From positions 1-20,679 of the forward strand of contig JAJYDI010000010.1 of NCBI GenBank assembly GCA_021777635.1: a DNA stretch of 20,679 bases, written 5' to 3'. Position numbers and translations under genes: made by a program. Below the pieces are notes generated by a model. That model was not told the DNA's origin. It searched no databases and saw only the letters and a list, made by a program, of their open reading frames with translations. Source of the DNA: Pseudomonadota bacterium. Lineage in GTDB: Bacteria > Pseudomonadota > Gammaproteobacteria > Xanthomonadales > Rhodanobacteraceae. Below, piece by piece: positions 8,587 to 17,530 of the stretch (position 1 is the stretch's first letter; each line of letters opens with the position of its first letter).

Positions 8587-8637
8587 GAATACACACCGGC
8601 AAGAACGCTGCTTCCGGCCCAAGGTCTCCATCGCAAC

Positions 8638-8660
8638 CAATTGAATATAAAAATAAAATA
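8638..8660. other. AT-rich run, candidate DNA unwinding element
   Basis: This 23-base stretch contains only two G/C bases and sits between DnaA-like boxes 2 and 3. In a GC-rich chromosome such a run beside DnaA boxes is the expected melting site for initiation. Confidence 0.55.
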
Positions 8661-8672
8661 GGCCTTCTGCGC

Positions 8673-8681
8673 TTATCCACC
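8673..8681 (+). promoter_or_regulatory. DnaA box-like site 3 (TTATCCACC)
   Basis: TTATCCACC keeps the first eight consensus bases and differs only at the last. It is 12 bases past the AT-rich run. Confidence 0.55.
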
Positions 8682-8708
8682 GAACCAGCAACAGCTACCA
8701 GAATTTCT

Positions 8709-8717
8709 TTATCAACA
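8709..8717 (+). promoter_or_regulatory. DnaA box-like site 4 (TTATCAACA)
   Basis: TTATCAACA differs from TTATCCACA at position 6 only. It lies 22 bases before the dnaN start, so DnaA bound here could also affect dnaN expression. Confidence 0.5.
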
Positions 8718-8739
8718 AAGCACTGGAACAGGATGCGCC

Positions 8740-9840
8740 ATGCGATTCAGCACTCAGCGAGAAGCCTTGCTCAAACCATTGCAGCAGGTGGTCGGCGTGG
8801 TCGAGCGGCGTCAGACCTTGCCGGTCCTGTCCAATCTCCTGGCTCAGGTCCGGGGTGATCGACTGGCATTGACCTCGACCGATCTGGAAGTCGAGATGGT
8901 TGCTTCCGCGGAGGTGCAGCAACCCGCCGAGGGTGAAGTCACGCTGCCGGCACGCAAACTGTTCGACATCGTGCGAGCGCTGCCGGACGGAGTGCGGATT
9001 GAGCTCAAGCTCAGCGGAGATCGTGCCTCGCTGACCGCAGGCCGCAGCCGTTACACGCTAGCTACCTTGCCTGCCAGCGAGTTTCCGACCCTGGATGCCA
9101 TCGACGTGGTCGAGCGCGTGCAGCTGCAGGAATCCGTGTTGAAGGCCTTGATGGATCGCACCGCCTTTGCGATGGCCAATCAGGATGTCCGTTTTTACCT
9201 CAATGGCATGCTGTTTGATCTGCGCGAGAGCGGACTTCGCTGCGTGGCAACCGACGGGCATCGCCTCGCCATGGCGGAGACGGAGCTGGCGGCCGGAGCC
9301 ACGGCGCGCAGGCAGATCATTCTTCCGCGCAAGGGGGTGAACGAACTGGGTGGCCTGCTGGAGCCGAGCGATGTCACCGTGGAACTGGAAGTGGCGCGAA
9401 ATCACGTGCGCGTGCGGCGCGGCGACGTGGTGTTCACGTCCAAACTGATCGACGGTCGATTTCCTGACTACGAGGCCGTGCTGCCGATCGGAGCTGACAA
9501 GACCGCCGAGTTGGACCGCGACGCGCTGCGTGCCGCGCTGCAGCGGGCTGCCATCCTGTCGAACGAGAAGTATCGCGGTGTGAAGCTTGAGCTCAATCCA
9601 GGCAAGCTGCGTATCGTGGCCCACAATCCCGAGCAGGAGGAGGCCGTCGAGGAAATCGAAGCCGATACCGCGATCAGCGAGCTCGCGGTTGGTTTCAACG
9701 TCGGCTATTTGCTGGACGCGCTGGGCGCGTTGCGCAGTGATCGAGTGCGATTGAACCTCCGTGATGCCCAGTCGAGTTGCCTGATCCAGGGTGTTCCCGA
9801 TGAGCAGGCGCGACACGTGGTCATGCCGTTGCGTCTCTGA
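8740..9840 (+). CDS. dnaN: DNA polymerase III beta subunit (sliding clamp)
   Basis: The product has 366 residues, exactly the usual clamp length. Dimers form the ring that tethers DNA polymerases and other partners to DNA. The N-terminus MRFSTQREALLKPLQQVVGV and the segment TLPVLSNLLAQVRGDRLALTSTDLEVEM are typical of domain 1. LRCVATDGHRLAMAE lies in the middle domain. The end HVVMPLRL matches the conserved clamp C-terminus that lines the partner-binding pocket. An AGGA lies about 8 bases before the ATG. It is the second gene of dnaA-dnaN-recF-gyrB, 71 bases before recF. Confidence 0.98.
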   Translation: MRFSTQREALLKPLQQVVGVVERRQTLPVLSNLLAQVRGDRLALTSTDLEVEMVASAEVQQPAEGEVTLPARKLFDIVRALPDGVRIELKLSGDRASLTAGRSRYTLATLPASEFPTLDAIDVVERVQLQESVLKALMDRTAFAMANQDVRFYLNGMLFDLRESGLRCVATDGHRLAMAETELAAGATARRQIILPRKGVNELGGLLEPSDVTVELEVARNHVRVRRGDVVFTSKLIDGRFPDYEAVLPIGADKTAELDRDALRAALQRAAILSNEKYRGVKLELNPGKLRIVAHNPEQEEAVEEIEADTAISELAVGFNVGYLLDALGALRSDRVRLNLRDAQSSCLIQGVPDEQARHVVMPLRL

Positions 9841-9911
9841 CCGCGACACCGCTCGGGTTGCCCCGCCGCCGCAGGCCGGTGGCATGTGCCGGCGCTTTCC
9901 TGTGAGCCTCC

Positions 9912-10982
9912 ATGCAGTTTGCCCGCCTGGTCGTCGATGAGCTGCGCTGTTTTCAGCATCTGGACGTGGTGCTGCAGCCGGGCATCAATGTCTTTGTCGG
10001 CGACAATGGTGCGGGCAAGACCTCGCTGCTGGAAGCCGCACACCTGCTTTCGCACGGCCGCTCGTTTCGTGCCGGTGCCGCGGAAGCCTTGCTGCGTCGC
10101 GGCTCCACAAGCTGGACCGTGCATGCCGAAATCCGCCATGCAACGGGGCAGGTGCAATCCCTGGGCTTGACGCGCCAAGCCGATCGCTGGCAGGCGCGTG
10201 TGGACGGCCAGTCCGTGGCGACATTGGCCGCAATGATCGAGCATTGTGCGGTCATCTGCTTCGAACCCGGCAGTCATGCCCTGATCGCGGGCCCGGCCGA
10301 GGAGCGCCGGCGCTTCGTCGACTGGGGCGTGTTCCACGTGGAACATGAATTCCAGCCCCTCTGGCGGCGCTATCGACGTGCCTTGCGCCAGCGCAATGCC
10401 TTGCTGCGCAGCGCGGCCGTTGATGTTGACCTCGAACCATGGGAGCAGGAGTTGGCGCAGCGGGGCGAGCAGCTGGATGCGATGAGGCAACGTTATCTGG
10501 AAGCGCTCGCACCCCTGCTGGAGGCCCTGTGTGCGGTCCTGGTTCCTGAACTCGGTACGCCGCTCCTCCTCTATCGCCGCGGCTGGCCCGCCGGAGAGTC
10601 TCTGGCGGCGGCGTTGCAGGGGTCACGCCAGCGTGATCGGGCTCTGGCGCATACACGGCCGGGCCCGCATCGGGCGGACTGGTCGCTCACCTATGCAGCA
10701 GCGCCATCGCGGGCCTTGCTGTCGCGCGGACAGGCCAAGCTCTCCGCGTTGGCTTGCTTGTTGTCGCAAGCGGAACTGCACGATCGACGTAGTCGCGATG
10801 CGGCCGTGCTGTGCATGGACGATCTGGCCTCCGAGCTGGACGCGGCCCATCTGGAGGCCGTTGTCGACCGATTGCAACACCAGGCAGGGCAGGTGCTGAT
10901 CACGGGTACGACCATTGCGCCCGTGTTGGCCGGCAGCACGACCCGGTTCCACGTGGAACACGGCACGGTCCGGAAGCTCTGA
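9912..10982 (+). CDS. recF: DNA replication and repair protein RecF
   Basis: The product has 356 residues. RecF is an SMC/ABC-like ATPase that, with RecO and RecR, loads RecA at single-strand gaps. Walker A is GDNGAGKT (residues 30-37), the ABC signature is LSRGQAK (270-276) and Walker B is LCMDDLASELD (300-310). The segment RRRFVDWGVFHVEHEF is typical of gammaproteobacterial RecF. Oddly, both places where the protein reads FHVEH (residues 141-145 and 346-350) are encoded by parS-like palindromes at 10330-10345 and 10945-10960, so the gene doubles as a probable ParB binding region. It follows dnaN and precedes gyrB by 88 bases. Confidence 0.97.
   Translation: MQFARLVVDELRCFQHLDVVLQPGINVFVGDNGAGKTSLLEAAHLLSHGRSFRAGAAEALLRRGSTSWTVHAEIRHATGQVQSLGLTRQADRWQARVDGQSVATLAAMIEHCAVICFEPGSHALIAGPAEERRRFVDWGVFHVEHEFQPLWRRYRRALRQRNALLRSAAVDVDLEPWEQELAQRGEQLDAMRQRYLEALAPLLEALCAVLVPELGTPLLLYRRGWPAGESLAAALQGSRQRDRALAHTRPGPHRADWSLTYAAAPSRALLSRGQAKLSALACLLSQAELHDRRSRDAAVLCMDDLASELDAAHLEAVVDRLQHQAGQVLITGTTIAPVLAGSTTRFHVEHGTVRKL
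10330..10345. promoter_or_regulatory. parS: parS centromere site 1 (perfect 16-bp palindrome within recF)
   Basis: TGTTCCACGTGGAACA is a perfect 16-bp palindrome. It equals the chromosomal parS sequence known from Pseudomonas and fits the general bacterial parS consensus (TGTTnCACGTGnAACA). It lies about 1.6 kb from the probable oriC, where parS sites are normally found. It encodes FHVEH in RecF residues 141-145. ParB should load here to segregate the origin; parA/parB themselves are not in the window. Confidence 0.85.
10945..10960. promoter_or_regulatory. parS: parS centromere site 2 (near-perfect, within recF)
   Basis: GGTTCCACGTGGAACA carries the full 14-bp palindromic core GTTCCACGTGGAAC and differs from site 1 only in the first outer base. 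It is 615 bases from site 1, near the recF 3' end, and again encodes FHVEH (residues 346-350). Confidence 0.8.
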
Positions 10983-11007
10983 CGGGCCGGCGCCGCAATA
11001 GCGCGCC

Positions 11008-13479
<2,472 letters not shown>

Positions 13480-13541
13480 GACTTCGGCACGATGCGGCGA
13501 ACGCGCGACAGCCATGTCAGCCGCGCATGCCGCGGCGCAGC

Positions 13542-13571
13542 TTGAGCGACGGCCTGCATCGCCGCTACGCT
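13542..13571 (+). promoter_or_regulatory. Possible promoter of the TPR gene
   Basis: TTGAGC (13542-13547) and TACGCT (13566-13571) are separated by 18 bases, 44 bases before the ATG at 13616. Matches to the -35 and -10 consensus are partial (4/6 and 3/6). Confidence 0.3.
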
Positions 13572-13615
13572 TCGCAATCTCCCCGCGTGCCCCGGCACCC
13601 CCCAGCGAGGCCTTC

Positions 13616-14905
13616 ATGAAATTCCGCCTGTTCGCCAAGACGCTTGCGATCGTGATGCTTGCTTTCGCGCTGGGCGCCACCGCCGTGGCCGCCGACAAGA
13701 AACCGCCCGAGTATCCCAATGCCAAGCGCGAGTCGCCCAAGCCCGATCTGACCAGCAGGCATGACGAGGAGTTGCTGAAGAAGGGCTTCGCTGCCCTCAA
13801 CGACAGCAAGCAGCAGACGGAAGCACAAACCGACCTGCAGAAGCTGGTCAGCGACAGCAGCAGCAAGTACGCGAAGGCCGAGGCCCTGCGCGGACTGGCG
13901 CAACTGAAGGTCAACCAGAACGACTACGCCGGCGGCATCGCCCTGCTCAAGCAGGCGTTGGCGCTCGACTCGCTGCCCAATGACGATTACTTCGACACCA
14001 TGATGGGGCTGGCGCAGCTGTACACGCAGAACCAGCAATGGCAGCCGGCGCTCGACACCCTGAAGACCTGGATGGAGCAAGGCGGCAAGCAGACCGGCGA
14101 CGCATACGCATTGCAGGGACGCATCTATCTCAGCGAGAAGGAATACTCGGATGCGGTCAGCTCGATGCAGCAAGCCATGAAGCTGCAGCCGCAGGGCGCC
14201 CCCGTCTGGTGGGGACAGGTTCTGGTGGAGAGCTATGTGGGACTCAAGGACTATGCTCACGCGGCGCAGGTTCTCGAGACGCAGCTGGCCGCGAATCCCA
14301 GCGATGCAACCACCCGGAAGAACCTGGTCGCCGTCTATCTCGACGCCAATCAGCCGGCGAAGGCGCTGCAGGCGATGGAGGATGCGAAGGCGCACGGACT
14401 GATCGTCACCGGTACCGATTACATCAACCTGGCCAAGATGTACGTGATCGTCGGGCAGGACTCCAACGATCCGAAGCCGGATGCACAAAAAGCTGTCGCG
14501 GCACTGCAGGAAGGCTTCGCGAAACAGGTCGTCCAGCCAAGCTTTGACAGTTACAAGTTGCTGGGCGACGCCTCTTACCTCGCGGGCGACCTGCACGGCG
14601 CTGTGGCCGCGTGGGGCAAGGCCGCGCCGTTCGCCACGGACGGCAAGCTGGACATGCAGCGAGGCCAGCTGATGGTGCAGCAGCTCGACCAGTACAGGGA
14701 CGGCAGGGCGGCACTGCAGCAGGCTCTGGCCAAGGGTGGCCTGGAGAAGCCCGGCGTGGCATGGATCCTGATTGGCAACGCCGACATCAAGCTCAAGGAC
14801 AAAGCCGGCGCGCTGGCTGCCTACCGCAAGGCGGCGCAGTACCCGGAGACGAAGTCCGCGGCCGTGAAGTGGCTCAAGGCCGAGTCGCACGGCGGCAGGA
14901 AATAA
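13616..14905 (+). CDS. Secreted tetratricopeptide-repeat (TPR) protein next to tonB
   Basis: The product has 429 residues from ATG at 13616, which has GAGG 5 bases upstream. The same frame extends to 13514 without family support, and the signal peptide only fits the chosen start. Residues 1-25 (MKFRLFAKTLAIVMLAFALG and following, ending ATAVA) are a signal peptide, so the protein is probably periplasmic. The rest is alpha-helical with degenerate TPR units, such as residues around LRGLAQLKVNQNDYAGGIALLKQALALD, AYALQGRIYLSEKEYSDAVSSMQQAMKLQP and ILIGNADIKLKDKAGALAAYRKAAQ (described by position 13880-14850). TPRs mediate protein contacts; no catalytic motif is seen. It lies 167 bases before tonB, and TPR proteins accompany TonB-ExbB-ExbD clusters in other gammaproteobacteria, so a TonB-linked role is plausible but inferred. 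Confidence 0.85.
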   Translation: MKFRLFAKTLAIVMLAFALGATAVAADKKPPEYPNAKRESPKPDLTSRHDEELLKKGFAALNDSKQQTEAQTDLQKLVSDSSSKYAKAEALRGLAQLKVNQNDYAGGIALLKQALALDSLPNDDYFDTMMGLAQLYTQNQQWQPALDTLKTWMEQGGKQTGDAYALQGRIYLSEKEYSDAVSSMQQAMKLQPQGAPVWWGQVLVESYVGLKDYAHAAQVLETQLAANPSDATTRKNLVAVYLDANQPAKALQAMEDAKAHGLIVTGTDYINLAKMYVIVGQDSNDPKPDAQKAVAALQEGFAKQVVQPSFDSYKLLGDASYLAGDLHGAVAAWGKAAPFATDGKLDMQRGQLMVQQLDQYRDGRAALQQALAKGGLEKPGVAWILIGNADIKLKDKAGALAAYRKAAQYPETKSAAVKWLKAESHGGRK

Positions 14906-15072
14906 TGTGGTGAGAAGCAGGCCGGGGGATTCGCTGAACCGCCCCTATACAAGCCCGCGGTGCTGGTGTAACTTTGTCCTTTCTTGTGCTCGCGCAACCG
15001 CGTGATCTGTAACCCACGCGCGGTAAGCTGCGGTCGCAACGCCGACTCAAGCAGACTCGAATCGATCGACTG

Positions 15073-15732
15073 ATGGCCTCGACCACACAACCTTCCGGCT
15101 CCGCGCCGTTCAACTGGAGGCGCACGGTGGCCTTGGCGGGGGCCATTGCGCTCCATGCCACCGCCTTGCTGCTGATGCTGTCGCCGATGGCGCCGCCCCA
15201 AGCCAAGGAAAAGGCCAAGGACAAGATCGTCCAGGTGGAGTTCATCGAGCCGCCGCCGCCGCCGCCGCCGCCACCGCCGCCGCCGCCGGTGCCGCCGAAG
15301 ACGCCGCCGCCGAAAGTGATCCAGCAGATGCGCCCGCCGCCGGTGCCGCCGCCGCCGGCGCAGCCGCCCGTGGTCAATGAAACCTCGAACATGGCCGTGG
15401 CGGCGCCGCCGCCGGCCCCGCCGTCGCCGCCGGCTCCGCCCGTCAGCATTTCGGCGAGCCAGGACGTGGCCTACAATCAAAAGATCCAGATCCGGTATCC
15501 GATCGAAGCCCTGCGTCAGGGCCACCAAGGCACGGTGATCCTGCTGGTGCTGGTCGGGACGGATGGTCGACCGAAGGAAATCCAGATCAAGAAGTCGAGC
15601 GGTTACCGTGAACTGGATCGAGCGGCACGCGAAGGCGTGATGCAGTATCGCTTTACGGCCGCGGTCAAGGATGGCCAGCCTACGGAAGCGTGGGTCGAAG
15701 TGCCCATCAACTTCACGCCGCAAGAGTTCTGA
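15073..15732 (+). CDS. tonB: Energy transducer TonB
   Basis: The product has 219 residues. TonB spans the periplasm and passes proton-motive energy from ExbB-ExbD to outer-membrane receptors for iron complexes, vitamin B12 and sugars. A single N-terminal membrane anchor (residues ~17-37, TVALAGAIALHATALLLML) contains the conserved His (His28). A proline-rich spacer (60-122) includes 13 consecutive prolines encoded by a CCG tract. The C-terminal TonB domain reads RYPIEALRQGHQGTVILLVL, the DGRPKEIQIKKSSGYRELDRAA segment and WVEVPINF near the end. It starts the tonB-exbB-exbD1-exbD2 string. No Fur-box-like sequence is visible in the 167-base upstream gap. Confidence 0.96.
   Translation: MASTTQPSGSAPFNWRRTVALAGAIALHATALLLMLSPMAPPQAKEKAKDKIVQVEFIEPPPPPPPPPPPPPVPPKTPPPKVIQQMRPPPVPPPPAQPPVVNETSNMAVAAPPPAPPSPPAPPVSISASQDVAYNQKIQIRYPIEALRQGHQGTVILLVLVGTDGRPKEIQIKKSSGYRELDRAAREGVMQYRFTAAVKDGQPTEAWVEVPINFTPQEF
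15250..15288 (+). repeat. CCG trinucleotide tract encoding polyproline in TonB
   Basis: Thirteen consecutive proline codons: seven CCG, one CCA, then five CCG. Such trinucleotide runs can change length by slippage without breaking the frame. Confidence 0.85.
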
Positions 15733-15785
15733 CAGACCGGTAAACTCTCCCCGTCACCCGATCATCCTGCACAAAGGGTCGCGTC

Positions 15786-16640
15786 ATGCAGCAAGAAGCC
15801 TCCTCCTCCATGTCTGCCGCACAGGCGGGCTCCACCCCTCCGCCGGTCGATGCCGCGGCGGCCCACGCCTCCACGGCGGTAGCGCCCAGCGCGTTGCCGA
15901 CACTCGGCGGCGGCAATGCTGCAGCCATGCAGAGCGCAGGCTTCGATCAGCTGGTTCACAACTTCGACTTTATCGGTTGGGTGGTGTTCCTGGTGCTGAT
16001 CGCGATGTCGGCGCTGTCGTGGTACTACATCATCTTCAATTTCGCGCGCAACATGCAGTTGCGCGGGCGCATGGACAAGGTGATCCGCACGTTCTGGGAT
16101 ACGCCTTCCGCGCAGGATGCCGTGCGCGCGATGGAGACCCAGCCCAGCTCCGAGCCGTTCTCCAAGATCGCGCTCGATTGCGCCACCGCCGCCGCGCATC
16201 ACTCGCGCGCCGAGGGCGGCAAGATGGCCGAGTCGCTCAGCCGATCCGAGTTCATCGACCGTTCGCTGCGTCAGGCGGTCTCGCGTGAAAGCATGCGCCT
16301 CGAGACGGGCATGACCTTGCTGGCCACGGTCGGCGCGACCGCGCCGTTCGTCGGTCTGCTGGGTACGGTATGGGGCATCTACCATGCCCTGATCGCGATT
16401 GGCGCCAGCGGCAATGCGGACATGGCCGCAGTCGCCGGCCCGGTCGGCGAGGCGTTGATCATGACCGCCATCGGTCTCGGCACCGCGATCCCGGCGGTCC
16501 TGGCGTACAACTTCTACGCCCGTACCAATCGCCTGATCTACGCCCGTTTCGACGAGTTCGCGCATGACCTGCACGACTTCTTCGCGACGGGTTCGCGCGT
16601 GACCGATCTGTCCAAGCCGGCCGTGCCGACCAGGAAGTAA
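15786..16640 (+). CDS. exbB: Biopolymer transport protein ExbB (MotA/TolQ/ExbB family)
   Basis: The product has 284 residues, longer than E. coli ExbB (244) because of an Ala/Pro-rich N-terminal extension of ~45 residues. ExbB forms the pentameric proton channel scaffold around ExbD and drives TonB. Membrane segment 1 is around FIGWVVFLVLIAMSALSWYY (residues ~59-78). The family signature, LLATVGATAPFVGLLGTVWG followed by GEALIMTAIGLGTAIPAVLA, holds the other two membrane helices. AAAGGG precedes the ATG at 15786; a second ATG at 15810 is a possible alternative start. It is 53 bases after tonB and 4 bases before exbD1, so an operon is very likely. Confidence 0.95.
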   Translation: MQQEASSSMSAAQAGSTPPPVDAAAAHASTAVAPSALPTLGGGNAAAMQSAGFDQLVHNFDFIGWVVFLVLIAMSALSWYYIIFNFARNMQLRGRMDKVIRTFWDTPSAQDAVRAMETQPSSEPFSKIALDCATAAAHHSRAEGGKMAESLSRSEFIDRSLRQAVSRESMRLETGMTLLATVGATAPFVGLLGTVWGIYHALIAIGASGNADMAAVAGPVGEALIMTAIGLGTAIPAVLAYNFYARTNRLIYARFDEFAHDLHDFFATGSRVTDLSKPAVPTRK

Positions 16641-16644
16641 AACC

Positions 16645-17046
16645 ATGGCTTTCACCTCGAACACCGGTGGCGGGCCGATGGCGGACATCAACGTCACGCC
16701 CTTGGTGGACGTGCTGCTGGTGCTGCTGATCATCTTCATGATCACGGCGCCGATGATGACCCACAAGATCAGCATCGATCTGCCGCAGGCCACCAACAAC
16801 CCGCCGCCGGTCAATCCCGCCGAGCCGATCAGCCTGGTCATCGGCAGCGATGGCTCGATCAGCTGGAACGGCAGCCCGATCACCGACCTCGAGCTGAAGG
16901 CGCAGCTGGCGATTCTCGGCACCAAGCCGAACCAGCCGGAGTTGCATATCAAGGCGGCGGCGACGACGTCCTACAACCAGCTGGCGAAGGTCATGGCCGA
17001 GGCCAAGAGCCAGCACGTCGAAAAGATCGGTTTCGAAAAGTGGTGA
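16645..17046 (+). CDS. exbD1: Biopolymer transport protein ExbD, first copy
   Basis: The product has 133 residues. ExbD is a single-pass inner-membrane protein whose membrane Asp carries protons in the ExbB-ExbD motor. The pattern ADINVTPLVDVLLVLLIIFM (residues 13-32) is the ExbD/TolR membrane helix, with the essential Asp at residue 22. A periplasmic domain follows, including the IDLP segment (around residue 44) and ELHIKAAATTSYNQLAKVMA. The ribosome site AGGAAG lies inside the end of exbB, and only 4 bases separate the genes, which suggests coupled translation. It is closely related to the next gene. Confidence 0.95.
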   Translation: MAFTSNTGGGPMADINVTPLVDVLLVLLIIFMITAPMMTHKISIDLPQATNNPPPVNPAEPISLVIGSDGSISWNGSPITDLELKAQLAILGTKPNQPELHIKAAATTSYNQLAKVMAEAKSQHVEKIGFEKW

Positions 17047-17055
17047 GGACCTGAC

Positions 17056-17472
17056 ATGGCGTTCAGCAGCAACAGCGGGGGCAGCGGGCTCATGGCGGAC
17101 ATCAACGTCACGCCCCTGGTGGACGTGATGCTGGTGCTGCTGATCATCTTCATGATCACGGCGCCACTGATGTCGCACAAGATCAAGGTCGAGCTGCCCA
17201 AGGCCAATCCCAATCAGGCTGCCGCCGACAAGATGGTGCCGATCGACCTGGCCATTCGCGAAGACGGCACGATGTACTGGAATGACAACGTCGTCAGCAA
17301 CGCCGAGCTGAAGGCACGGCTTGCGGTGGAGGCGATGAAAACGCCGCAGCCCGAGCTGCAGATCCGCGCCGACAAGACCATCGAGTACCGGACCATCTGG
17401 GACGTGATGTCCGCTGCCAAGGGCGCGGGCATGGTGCATGTGGGCTTCATCACCACCGGCGACGGCAAATAG
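17056..17472 (+). CDS. exbD2: Biopolymer transport protein ExbD, second copy
   Basis: The product has 138 residues and starts 9 bases after exbD1, with AGGA 6 bases upstream. ADINVTPLVDVMLVLLIIFM (residues 14-33) repeats the ExbD membrane helix with the proton-carrying Asp at residue 23; the periplasmic part (VELPKANPNQAA, ELQIRADKTIEYRTIWDVM) differs more. The duplication is known from Xanthomonas, where a tonB-exbB-exbD1-exbD2 cluster was described and exbD2 was reported as dispensable for iron uptake but involved in plant interaction. Whether that split of roles applies here is unknown. A clear terminator follows. Confidence 0.95.
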   Translation: MAFSSNSGGSGLMADINVTPLVDVMLVLLIIFMITAPLMSHKIKVELPKANPNQAAADKMVPIDLAIREDGTMYWNDNVVSNAELKARLAVEAMKTPQPELQIRADKTIEYRTIWDVMSAAKGAGMVHVGFITTGDGK

Positions 17473-17501
17473 TCACCCGCAGGCACAGCCAGGGTCGCAA
17501 G

Positions 17502-17530
17502 ACGCCTCGTTTCGACGGGGCGTTTCTTTA
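17502..17530 (+). terminator. Rho-independent terminator after exbD2 (UUCG loop)
   Basis: ACGCCTCGT (17502-17510) pairs with ACGGGGCGT (17515-17523) through 9 pairs including one U-G, closed by a UUCG tetraloop, then TTCTTTA. It ends the tonB operon. The pdxJ stop codon (17528-17530) lies in the T-tract. On the minus strand the hairpin is followed by only a short CTT, so it is a poorer terminator for pdxJ. Confidence 0.85.

Larger units (their letters stand above)
8539..8739. other. oriC: Probable replication origin (oriC) in the dnaA-dnaN gap
   Basis: This 201-base non-coding gap contains four 9-mers each one mismatch from the DnaA-box consensus TTATCCACA: 8543-8551 (minus strand), 8578-8586, 8673-8681 and 8709-8717. 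It also holds a nearly GC-free run at 8638-8660, the most AT-rich stretch noticed in this GC-rich window, which suits a DNA unwinding element. It is flanked by dnaA and dnaN, and gene orientation switches from leftward to rightward just upstream. The family context and boxes are seen directly; that this is the functional origin is inferred. The boxes may also serve in control of dnaN transcription. Confidence 0.75.

Noticed and set aside
9405..9410. CACGTG in dnaN as a further parS site
   Set aside because: Its flanks (AAT left, CGC right) do not match GTTCC/GGAAC; only the central six bases fit.
14906..15072. A Fur box upstream of tonB
   Set aside because: No stretch resembling GATAATGATAATCATTATC or its half-sites was found in the gap.
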